A stretch of DNA of 53,246 nt, from assembly GCA_018401355.1 (NCBI GenBank), contig JAGYLD010000008.1, positions 1 through 53,246 on the forward strand. The letters are read 5' to 3'. A program made the position numbers and the translations under genes. Positions 1 through 8,635 of the stretch are shown piece by piece. This stretch comes from Bacteroidales bacterium. Its GTDB lineage: Bacteria; Bacteroidota; Bacteroidia; Bacteroidales; B18-G4. Position 1 is the first letter of the stretch, and every line of letters starts with the position of its first letter. The notes beneath the pieces are model-generated. The model did not search any database. It worked only from the letters and a program-made list of their open reading frames with translations, and was not told the DNA's origin.

Positions 1-393
1 TGATATTTCCCTGGTAACATACTTTTCCCTTACACGTTCATCAATTCCTTTATAGTGCCCACATAGCAATATGATATTTTTTTTCATAGAAATCTGGTTT
101 GCCAGAGGCTGATCTAAAAGGATCCCATCCGGGGTCAGGAAAATAATGTCATCGTATTGCCGCTGATTCGATAATGTGGTGATAATTTTTGAAATAGGTT
201 CAATCATCATAACCATTCCGGCGCCACCACCGTAGGGATAATCATCAACACTTTTGTACTTATTGGATGCAAAATCCCGTAAATTGTGCAAGTGAAATTC
301 TGCTTGTCCCTTATCAACTGCTCTTTTTATGATTGAATGAGCTAGAATTCCACGAAAAAATTCGGGAAAAATGGTAATAATATCGATTCTCAT
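1..393 (-). CDS. trmD: tRNA (guanine-N1)-methyltransferase, 3' part cut by the window edge
   Basis: Own translation of the minus strand from ATG at 393: MRIDIITIFPEFFRGILAHSIIKRAVDKGQAEFHLHNLRDFA...YGGGAGMVMMIEP...LLCGHYKGIDERV, matching TrmD motifs. Confidence 0.93.
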   Translation of the reverse strand, partial: MRIDIITIFPEFFRGILAHSIIKRAVDKGQAEFHLHNLRDFASNKYKSVDDYPYGGGAGMVMMIEPISKIITTLSNQRQYDDIIFLTPDGILLDQPLANQISMKKNIILLCGHYKGIDERVREKYVTREIS

Positions 394-528
394 AAAGAAT
401 TTTTTGCGAAAATAAATTGTTTTATTGAATCTTTGCCATTAATATTCAAATAGAATAATTGCAAGAAATTCAATTCAGGGGTTGAGGTAGGGAAAGTAAA
501 ATCTATTAAACCTTTAATTGACGGGCAT

Positions 529-598
529 TAAAAAAGGTCGTGCCATGAGGAGGGAATGCACGACCTAAAACCAAATCTTATAACTTAATCAAAAAGCC
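529..598 (-). ncRNA. Candidate ~70-nt small RNA or attenuated leader: 9-bp perfect hairpin followed by a U-tract
   Basis: Minus strand AGGTCGTGC-ATTCCCTCCTCATG-GCACGACCT-TTTTT (stem arms 535-543 and 558-566), preceded about 30 nt upstream by a Bacteroidetes-type promoter; no ORF inside. Confidence 0.45.
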
Positions 599-602
599 GG
601 TA

Positions 603-633
603 CAAATATAAGGCATGAATGAGCATATGTCAA
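603..633 (-). promoter_or_regulatory. Bacteroidetes sigma-ABfr-like promoter
   Basis: Minus strand TTG (631-633), 20-nt spacer, TATATTTG (603-610); fits TTTG-N19-21-TAnnTTTG approximately. Confidence 0.55.
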
Positions 634-747
634 GTATTTTTTAATATTTAATTGCATTTTCTGAAAAAAAGTTTGATTTTAATACTTTTGTAAAGTGATT
701 TAGAACAAAAAAACTACATTTTCGTTTATAATATAAATAACATAACT

Positions 748-2427
748 ATGAATAAACTACTTATAACTATTACCGGTATTTTCCTTTATTTATCTGCTTT
801 TACCCAGGTTTATCCTGATAAATATTATGTTCAGTTTACTGACAAAAATAATTCTCCTTATTCCATCAGCAATCCCAATGATTTTTTATCTCAAAGATCT
901 ATAGACCGCAGGGAAAGGCAGGGAATACCGTTTGATGAAAAGGATCTTCCTGTAAATCCATCATATATTCAAGGGGTTAAAGATATTGGCGTGACAATAA
1001 TTAATCCAACAAAATGGTTAAATGGCGTTACAATTGAAACTGATGACCCTTCAAAGGTTGCTGCTATCAGATCATTACCCTATGTATTTCAGGTGAAAAA
1101 GTCTTCTTTTAATCCTGCCGATTACAAGTTTGAAAAACCCTATTTCAAGAATGAATCATTTATTCCGAAGCCTTATGATTTTAAATCAGCCGGTAAAAGC
1201 AAGATGTTTGATTATGGTCCGTCCTATAATCAGATTCATATGTTGAATGGTGACATGTTGCATGATATGGGTTACCGTGGAGATGGAATGATCATTGCAG
1301 TTCTTGATGGTGGTTTTCTGAATGCAAATACGATGCCTGCTTTCGACAGCTTATGGAGCAATGGCCAAATCATTGCAACAAGGGATTTTGTAAAGGGCGG
1401 CGAAGTAACATTTGATACTCATCCACATGGTTCGATGGTTTTGGGTACCATGGGTGGTAATGTTCCTGGTACACTTATTGGCACTGCACCAAAGGCTTCA
1501 TATATGCTTATCAGATCCGAGGATACTTATTCGGAGTATTTGATAGAAGAGTATAATTGGGTTTCCGCAGCTGAATACGCAGACAGCTCAGGTGCTGATA
1601 TCATAAATTCATCGTTGGGATATACCACTTTTGATGATCCGGATCAGGATCATTCCTACCAGGATATGGATGGAAATACTACTCCCATCACAATCGGTGC
1701 TGATGTCGCAGCCAGCAGGGGTATGATTGTAGTAAATTCTGCAGGTAATTCTGGTTCATCACCATGGTTTTATATTGGGGCTCCAGCAGATGGCGATAGT
1801 GTTTTTGCCATCGGAGCAGTTGATGCACTGGGTGATTATGTTTTTTTCAGTTCGCGGGGGCCTTCTTATGATGGAAGAATTAAGCCAAATGTGGCAGCTC
1901 AGGGCTATGATACATACACTGCAGATCCTTATGGTAATTATGGTGGTGCGAATGGAACTTCTTTCTCTTCACCTGTAACAGCTGGAATGATAGCTTGTTT
2001 GTGGCAGTCACACCCAAACATAATAAATATGGAATTGTTGTCAGCTATTGAGTCAAGCGGATCTCAGGCAAGTGCGCCAGATGATTTTCTTGGATTTGGA
2101 ATTCCTGATTATTATGAAGCTATGAATATTCTCACAGTGATTGATGTTACAAATGGACACCAGGATATTGTCACTGCTGTATCACCGAATCCCTTCACTG
2201 ACGATATTAATATTTCATTCACGGGATTGCAGAATATGCTGAACGGAGATTTGAATGTTAACATCACTGATGTTACCGGAAAAGTTGTTTTTTCAAAACA
2301 ATACATAATGGATGTCGGCCAGGAAGGGATCAACATCAATGAATTGGAGAACCTTCCCAGCGGTTTTTACTTTATTGCTCTTAATATTGGGAACAGGGTG
2401 TTTTTTAACAAGTTGGTAAAAAACTAA
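748..2427 (+). CDS. S8 (subtilisin-like) serine protease with T9SS C-terminal sorting domain
   Basis: Signal peptide; IAVLDGGF, HPHGSMVLGTMGG, NGTSFSSPVTAGMIA catalytic blocks; C-terminal VSPNPFTDDINISF...LPSGFYFIALNIGNRVFFNKLVKN. Confidence 0.92.
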   Translation: MNKLLITITGIFLYLSAFTQVYPDKYYVQFTDKNNSPYSISNPNDFLSQRSIDRRERQGIPFDEKDLPVNPSYIQGVKDIGVTIINPTKWLNGVTIETDDPSKVAAIRSLPYVFQVKKSSFNPADYKFEKPYFKNESFIPKPYDFKSAGKSKMFDYGPSYNQIHMLNGDMLHDMGYRGDGMIIAVLDGGFLNANTMPAFDSLWSNGQIIATRDFVKGGEVTFDTHPHGSMVLGTMGGNVPGTLIGTAPKASYMLIRSEDTYSEYLIEEYNWVSAAEYADSSGADIINSSLGYTTFDDPDQDHSYQDMDGNTTPITIGADVAASRGMIVVNSAGNSGSSPWFYIGAPADGDSVFAIGAVDALGDYVFFSSRGPSYDGRIKPNVAAQGYDTYTADPYGNYGGANGTSFSSPVTAGMIACLWQSHPNIINMELLSAIESSGSQASAPDDFLGFGIPDYYEAMNILTVIDVTNGHQDIVTAVSPNPFTDDINISFTGLQNMLNGDLNVNITDVTGKVVFSKQYIMDVGQEGININELENLPSGFYFIALNIGNRVFFNKLVKN

Positions 2428-2435
2428 AGCCAACC

Positions 2436-4181
2436 TTAATCTATCTCAAGTTCGGCAATTATTGAATCAATGGCTTGTTCTAATCGTGAGAGCTGTTTTA
2501 AATACTCATTTTTATCTTTTAGGGCCTGATTCACACTAAAATAATATTTGATTTTTGGCTCAGTACCTGATGGCCGGACCGATATTTTGCTGCCATCCTC
2601 CAGGAAGAATTGCAATACATTTGATTTTGGTAATTCCAGTTTTGATAATTGTCCGGTCACCAAATTTTTCTCAATGCCCTGATAGTAGTCTTTAAATATG
2701 ATAACCATTGATCCATTGATTTGTTTGGGCGGTGTTTTTCTGTAGTTGTCCATGATCTCCTGGATTTCTTCAGCACCTGATTTCCCCTTTCTGACCAATG
2801 ATTTTAGTTTTTCAACATAAAGACCATATTCCAATGATATGTCTTGAAGGATGTCATACAAGGTTTTGTTTTGATCTGCTGCCCAGGCAGCTGTTTCGGC
2901 TATCATTGCGCAAGCGCTCACTGCATCTTTATCGCGCACAAAATCACCAATGAGATATCCGTAGCTTTCCTCACCGCCACCAATAAAAACCTTCTTCCCT
3001 TCCAGTTCTTTAATAATATCTGCTATCCACTTAAATCCAGTAAGTACATCATAGCAATCAACATGAAAACTGTCTGCTATTTTTTTCAGGATCTCTGAAG
3101 TCACCACGGTTTTTACAATAAACTCATTTCCGGAAAGTTTATCGTTTTTTTTCCACTGGCTAAGCAGGTAGAAAATTAGAATAGCAGCAGTTTGATTACC
3201 ATTGAGTAGAATAAATTTCCCTTCATTGTCTCTTACTGCAATTCCGACCCGGTCGGCATCAGGATCAGTAGCCATTACAAGGTTTGCACTGATATCGTCT
3301 GCTAGTTTTATAGCCATGGCCAATGCACTATGCTCTTCAGGATTTGGAGAATCTACTGTTGGGAAATTTCCATCTGGTATGGATTGCTCTTCGACAGAAA
3401 AAATATTTTCAAACCCGAAAGCCCTGAGGCATTCAGGAACTAAAACTGTACCAGTTCCATGCAGTGGTGTGTAAACTATTTTTAAATCTTTTTGTCTTTG
3501 AATGACATCAGGATTAAGGGAGAGTGCCATTACTTCTTTCAAATATATATCATCAAATTCTTTACCAATGATTTCGATCAGGTCATTATTTCCTTCGAAT
3601 TTGACGCTTGAAATGGATTCGATCTTGTTTACTTCTTTGATTACATTTTTGTCATGGGGTGGTATGAGTTGTGCTCCATCATCCCAATATGCTTTGTATC
3701 CATTGTATTCTTTTGGGTTGTGTGATGCTGTGATTACCACTCCGCTTTGACAACCAAAGTGCCTGATAGCAAAAGAAAGTTCTGGTGTTGGTCTTAGGTC
3801 GTCAAATAGATAAACCTTAATTCCATTAGCCGCAAATACATGTGCCGTTATTTCTGCAAAATATCTTGAATTATTTCGTGAATCATGTGCAATGGCTACT
3901 TTAATTTGATTTATTTCGGAAAATTCCTGAAGCAAGTAATTTGTAAGTCCCTGTGTTGCCATCCCAACAGTGTACTTATTCATGCGGTTGGTACCAACTC
4001 CCATGATCCCGCGAAGGCCTCCTGTTCCAAATTCAAGGCTTCTGTAAAAAGACTCCGTTAGCTCAACAGGATCATTTTCAATTAGATCCTTCACTTTTGC
4101 ACTGGTTTCCTGGTCAAACTCATTACTTAACCAGGAATTTGCTGCTTTCAATATTTCAGGTTCAATCTTATTTAAATTCAT
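2436..4181 (-). CDS. Phosphoglucomutase/phosphomannomutase family (phospho-sugar mutase)
   Basis: GTGGLRGIMGVGTNRMN, VVITASHNPKEYNGYKAYW, DPDADRVGIAV, RPSGTEPKIKYYFSV. Confidence 0.93.
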   Translation of the reverse strand: MNLNKIEPEILKAANSWLSNEFDQETSAKVKDLIENDPVELTESFYRSLEFGTGGLRGIMGVGTNRMNKYTVGMATQGLTNYLLQEFSEINQIKVAIAHDSRNNSRYFAEITAHVFAANGIKVYLFDDLRPTPELSFAIRHFGCQSGVVITASHNPKEYNGYKAYWDDGAQLIPPHDKNVIKEVNKIESISSVKFEGNNDLIEIIGKEFDDIYLKEVMALSLNPDVIQRQKDLKIVYTPLHGTGTVLVPECLRAFGFENIFSVEEQSIPDGNFPTVDSPNPEEHSALAMAIKLADDISANLVMATDPDADRVGIAVRDNEGKFILLNGNQTAAILIFYLLSQWKKNDKLSGNEFIVKTVVTSEILKKIADSFHVDCYDVLTGFKWIADIIKELEGKKVFIGGGEESYGYLIGDFVRDKDAVSACAMIAETAAWAADQNKTLYDILQDISLEYGLYVEKLKSLVRKGKSGAEEIQEIMDNYRKTPPKQINGSMVIIFKDYYQGIEKNLVTGQLSKLELPKSNVLQFFLEDGSKISVRPSGTEPKIKYYFSVNQALKDKNEYLKQLSRLEQAIDSIIAELEID

Positions 4182-5049
4182 GATCAGAATGTTTTATAAG
4201 GTTAATGCACTCTTCCAAACTGCTTAACCAATGTGGGATATTAATATTCAGAAATCCTTTAATCTTTTTTTTGTTTAGTACACTATAATAAGGTCTCTGA
4301 GCCGGCAAAGGGTATTCTGAAGTGCCCACAGGATTCACAAGGCAGTCTGTTTCTGAAATTTTAATAATTGCAATGGCAAAATCATACCAGCTGGCAATTC
4401 CTTCATTGGAGAAGTGAAATATTTGGGGTTTATTCAGGGTGTCATTTTTTTCTGTTATTAACAAAATGGCATGTGCGAGGTCTGCTGCATAGGTTGGAGT
4501 TCCTACCTGGTCATTTACAACATTCAATGAGTTTCTTTCATTTCCATATTTTATTATGGTTTTGACAAAATTGTGACCATATGGAGAATATAGCCATGAG
4601 GTTCTTATCACAATAGATTTTTTTCCATATTTTAAAGCTTCCTTCTCCCCGTCAAATTTTGAAACGGCATAACTTGATAATGGATTTGGTTTATCATTCT
4701 CATTATAAGGAAGGAACGACCTTCCATCAAAAACATAATCCGTTGAAACGTGGATGAATGCCAAATTTTTTTTTGCAGCAATCGAGGAAAGATTTGAAAC
4801 TGCATCAACATTAATTTTTCTTGCAATTTCTGATTCTTCTTCAGCTTTATCCACTTGATTGTATGCTGCACAATTAATAATTATATCTGGTTTATGAAAG
4901 TTGATAAACTGTTCGGTATCCGGCTTGTTTACAATGTCAAGTTCCTGGATATCTGTATAGATAAATTTATGTGCAGGAAAATCTGGTTCCAGTTTTTTTA
5001 TTGATTTGCCAAGCTGGCCATTGGCCCCGGTAATAAGGATTTTTGACAT
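4168..5049 (-). CDS. rfbD: dTDP-4-dehydrorhamnose reductase family (RmlD/RfbD)
   Basis: ILITGANGQLGKSI; INCAAYNQVDKAEEE; STDYVFDG; overlaps the next gene by 14 bp. Confidence 0.88.
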   Translation of the reverse strand: MSKILITGANGQLGKSIKKLEPDFPAHKFIYTDIQELDIVNKPDTEQFINFHKPDIIINCAAYNQVDKAEEESEIARKINVDAVSNLSSIAAKKNLAFIHVSTDYVFDGRSFLPYNENDKPNPLSSYAVSKFDGEKEALKYGKKSIVIRTSWLYSPYGHNFVKTIIKYGNERNSLNVVNDQVGTPTYAADLAHAILLITEKNDTLNKPQIFHFSNEGIASWYDFAIAIIKISETDCLVNPVGTSEYPLPAQRPYYSVLNKKKIKGFLNINIPHWLSSLEECINLIKHSDHEFK

Positions 5050-5051
5050 TA

Positions 5052-5987
5052 TTATACTATGGTTCTGAAGTAATCAATGGTATGTTTCAATCCTTGCTCT
5101 AATTTAATTTTCGGTTGCCAGTTTAATTTAGACTTTGCCAAAGTAATATCAGGTTGTCGTTGAATGGGATCATCTTCAGGCAGGGGTTCAAAGACTAACT
5201 TTGAACCTGAGTTCGTCATTTGTATGACTTTTTCTGCCAGTTCCAATATGGTAAATTCTCCAGGATTTCCAATATTAACGGGGCCTGTAAAATCGTCGCC
5301 TGTGTCCATTAACCTTACAAGGCCATCAATGAGGTCATCCACATAGCAAAAACTCCTTGTTTGTTTACCGTCACCATAAATGCTTAATGGATGGCCTTTT
5401 AAAGCCTGGACAATAAAATTTGAAACGACCCTGCCATCATGTGGATCCATCCTGGGTCCATAAGTATTAAAAATCCGCGCGATCTTGATTTTTACGTCAT
5501 TTTGGCGATGATAATTCATAAAGAGGGCTTCAGCACATCTTTTTCCTTCATCGTAACAAGCCCTGAAACCAATCGGATTAACATGTCCCCAGTAATTTTC
5601 TTTTTGGGGATGGATCTCGGGATCTCCGTATACTTCGCTTGTAGATGCCTGTAATATTTTGGATTTAATCCGTTTGGCAAGTCCAAGCATATTCAGGGCA
5701 CCAGCAACTGATGTTTTAATTGTTTTGATTGGGTTTACCTGATATTGAATGGGAGAAGCCGGGCAGGCAAGATTATAAATTTCGTCGACCTCAATGTAGA
5801 AACTCATTGTTACATCATGCCTGATCAGCTCAAAATACGGGTTGTCCAGAAGATGTATAATATTATCCTTGTTCCCGGTAAAATAATTATCCAGGCATAT
5901 CACTTCATGACCGTCCTTAAGCAATTTATCAGCCAAATGTGATCCCAGAAAACCAGCACCACCGGTTATAAGTATTTTTTTTCTCAT
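5052..5987 (-). CDS. UDP-glucuronate decarboxylase / UDP-xylose synthase (SDR family)
   Basis: [23 protein letters not shown]...[10 protein letters not shown]...TSEVYGDP...[25 protein letters not shown]; start moved from 6023 to the internal Met at 5987 just before the Rossmann motif. Confidence 0.9.
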   Translation of the reverse strand: MRKKILITGGAGFLGSHLADKLLKDGHEVICLDNYFTGNKDNIIHLLDNPYFELIRHDVTMSFYIEVDEIYNLACPASPIQYQVNPIKTIKTSVAGALNMLGLAKRIKSKILQASTSEVYGDPEIHPQKENYWGHVNPIGFRACYDEGKRCAEALFMNYHRQNDVKIKIARIFNTYGPRMDPHDGRVVSNFIVQALKGHPLSIYGDGKQTRSFCYVDDLIDGLVRLMDTGDDFTGPVNIGNPGEFTILELAEKVIQMTNSGSKLVFEPLPEDDPIQRQPDITLAKSKLNWQPKIKLEQGLKHTIDYFRTIV

Positions 5988-6050
5988 TTCCTGAATTACA
6001 TTTTTCAATACAAAACCTGGCAAACAGAATTACCTGGTTTCGCTGATCAT

Positions 6051-7376
6051 TTAAATTTCTGTATTTATTCCGATACAATAGTAGTCAAAGCCCATGCCTT
6101 TGAGTTCCTCGATGTCATAAATGTTTCTACCATCGAAGATAACCGGAGATTTAAGTAATTTTTTAATTACTTTGAGGTTAGGGATCCGGAATTCTTTCCA
6201 TTCGGTGACAAGCACCAAACAATCAGCATCGATCAGGGCTTCATAAGCATCATTGGCATATTCGATTTTGTCTCCGATTCTTTTTTGTGTTTCTTCCATG
6301 GCTGCAGGGTCATAAGCTTTTACTTTACAACCCGCTTTAGTAAATTCATCTATGAGCACCAATGAAGGAGCTTCACGCATGTCATCGGTTTCCGGCTTAA
6401 AAGAAAGACCCCATATGGCAATTGTTTTACCGTTGATATCCCCGTTAAAATATTTATTCACCTTATTAAAAAGGACTTTTTTCTGGTCATCGTTAACGTC
6501 CTCAACCGACTGAAGGACACGAAGTGCATAATTATTTTCCTTTGCAGTATTAATAAGGGCTTTAACATCTTTGGGAAAGCATGATCCACCGTAGCCGACA
6601 CCAGGATAAATAAATTTATTTCCAATTCTCGGGTCACTTCCAATTCCTTTTCTTACCATGTTTACATCAGCTCCAACAATTTCGCAAAGATTAGCAATAT
6701 CGTTCATAAAGCTTATCCGTGTTGCTAACATGGCATTGGCAGTGTATTTTGTCATTTCAGCCGATGGAATATCCATAAAAATAACCGGATGACCATTTAA
6801 AGTAAAAGGCTTGTACAACTTATTCATCAAATCCATGGCCTTTTCCGATTCAAGCCCAATTACAATCCTGTCGGGCTTCAGAAAGTCATCAATAGCTGCT
6901 CCTTCTTTCAGGAATTCAGGGTTAGAGGCTACATCAAATTCCAGGTTAATACCTCTTTTTCCAAGTTCCTCTTGAATGGCATTATGAACTTTCTTGGCAG
7001 TGCCAACAGGCACTGTGCTTTTGGTAACCATTAATATGTAATCATTCATATTTTTCCCAACTTCCCTTGCTACATCCAACACATATTTAAGATCTGCACT
7101 TCCATCTTCATCAGGTGGGGTCCCAACGGCGCTGAAAATAACTTCACAATTCTCTAATGAAGAGGCCAGATCTGTTGTAAAGTGCAATCTCCCTTTTTTC
7201 GTATTTCTATGCACCATTTCTTCAAGTCCGGGTTCATAAATGGGAATAATGCCGTTTTTAAGACCATCAATTTTTTTCTCATCAATATCAACGCATGTTA
7301 CATCTACACCTACTTCTGCAAAGCATGTTCCTGTAACAAGCCCGACATATCCGCTACCGACCACAGTAATTTTCAT
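6051..7376 (-). CDS. ugd: UDP-glucose 6-dehydrogenase
   Basis: MKITVVGSGYVGLVTGTCFAEVG; VTKSTVPVGT; NPEFLKEGAAIDDF; GYGGSCFPKDVKAL. Confidence 0.95.
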   Translation of the reverse strand: MKITVVGSGYVGLVTGTCFAEVGVDVTCVDIDEKKIDGLKNGIIPIYEPGLEEMVHRNTKKGRLHFTTDLASSLENCEVIFSAVGTPPDEDGSADLKYVLDVAREVGKNMNDYILMVTKSTVPVGTAKKVHNAIQEELGKRGINLEFDVASNPEFLKEGAAIDDFLKPDRIVIGLESEKAMDLMNKLYKPFTLNGHPVIFMDIPSAEMTKYTANAMLATRISFMNDIANLCEIVGADVNMVRKGIGSDPRIGNKFIYPGVGYGGSCFPKDVKALINTAKENNYALRVLQSVEDVNDDQKKVLFNKVNKYFNGDINGKTIAIWGLSFKPETDDMREAPSLVLIDEFTKAGCKVKAYDPAAMEETQKRIGDKIEYANDAYEALIDADCLVLVTEWKEFRIPNLKVIKKLLKSPVIFDGRNIYDIEELKGMGFDYYCIGINTEI

Positions 7377-7468
7377 ATCTAATTGTATTGGTTAATATGA
7401 ATATAATGATATGGAATGCAAAAATATGGATTAACTTTCTAAATAAGTAAAAAAGTTTAAAATATTGA

Positions 7469-8605
7469 TTATTCCCACACTCCTGGGATATTTTTGTTGC
7501 AATATGCGCAATTACCTTCAACGATGTGGAATTCGGAGATGGTATAACCATTTCTTGCAATTATTTTTTTATGACAATCAGGGCAGTATGTGTCTTCGGT
7601 TCCTTTTTCGGGGATATTTCCGGTATAAACAAACTTGATGCCTTCAGAAAGGGCAATTTCCCTTGCATTCATAATGGTATCAATGGGCGTAGGAGGGAGC
7701 TGTTTGAGTTTGTAAGTGGGGTGAAATCTGCTAAAATGTAATGGTGTTTCACTAAAACCATTGCTGGCCAGCCAATTGCACATTTTCTTTATTAAGTCCA
7801 TGTCATCTGTCCAGGAGGGAACCACTAAGTTGGTTATTTCCAGCCATACACCTTCTTCTTTCAGAATTTGCAGTGTCATCAAAACGGGTTCAAGTGTTCC
7901 GGCATTAAGCATTTCATAAATATCATTGCTGAAGCTTTTCAGGTCAATGTTTGCAGCATCCAGGTATTGGGAGATTTCACGCAATGGCTGTTCATTGATA
8001 TATCCTGCAGAAATAAATACGTTTTTAATGCCATTCAATCGTGCCAGTTTGCTTGATTCAAAAGCATACTCATAAAATGCTATTGGTTCAGAATAAGTGT
8101 ATGCGATTGACTCACACTGATAAGATTTGCATTGCCTGATAAGTTGATCCGGAAGAAGTTCATAATTTCGCGTATTCAATGGACTTTCCTGGGATATTGT
8201 CCAGTTCTGGCAATTTAGACAAGCAAGGTTGCACCCTGCCGTTGCAATTGAAAAAGCAGTGCTGCCAGGAAGAAAATGGTTTAATGGTTTTTTTTCAATT
8301 GGATCGATGTGTATGGCACATGGATTTCCATATGCAATCGTGATCAGTTCTCCATCCTCATTTATCCTTGTTCTGCAATCTCCTGTTTCCCCTGGTTTAA
8401 GATCACATGCTTGAGGACACAGCTTGCATTTGACTCCTCTCGGGGTACTGATATAATGCATGGCTTTCCTGGAAAACTTATTGTTTATATTTGGTTGTAA
8501 AGAATGCCCGGATAATACATCAGCCTTCAGATACTTTGAATTCAGGCCTAACATTATGCCACATGCAGCGCAAAAACTATTTTTAATAAATGTTCTCTTA
8601 TCCAT
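7469..8605 (-). CDS. amrS: AmmeMemoRadiSam system radical SAM enzyme
   Basis: GCNLACLNCQNWTISQ (CxxxCxxC), KCKLCPQACDLKPGETGDCRTRIN, AYTYSEPIAFYEY; N-terminal MDKRTFIKNSFCAACGIMLGLN is signal-like. Confidence 0.9.
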   Translation of the reverse strand: MDKRTFIKNSFCAACGIMLGLNSKYLKADVLSGHSLQPNINNKFSRKAMHYISTPRGVKCKLCPQACDLKPGETGDCRTRINEDGELITIAYGNPCAIHIDPIEKKPLNHFLPGSTAFSIATAGCNLACLNCQNWTISQESPLNTRNYELLPDQLIRQCKSYQCESIAYTYSEPIAFYEYAFESSKLARLNGIKNVFISAGYINEQPLREISQYLDAANIDLKSFSNDIYEMLNAGTLEPVLMTLQILKEEGVWLEITNLVVPSWTDDMDLIKKMCNWLASNGFSETPLHFSRFHPTYKLKQLPPTPIDTIMNAREIALSEGIKFVYTGNIPEKGTEDTYCPDCHKKIIARNGYTISEFHIVEGNCAYCNKNIPGVWE

Positions 8606-8635
8606 TAGCCATTTGTAATTAATGCCAAAAGATAA

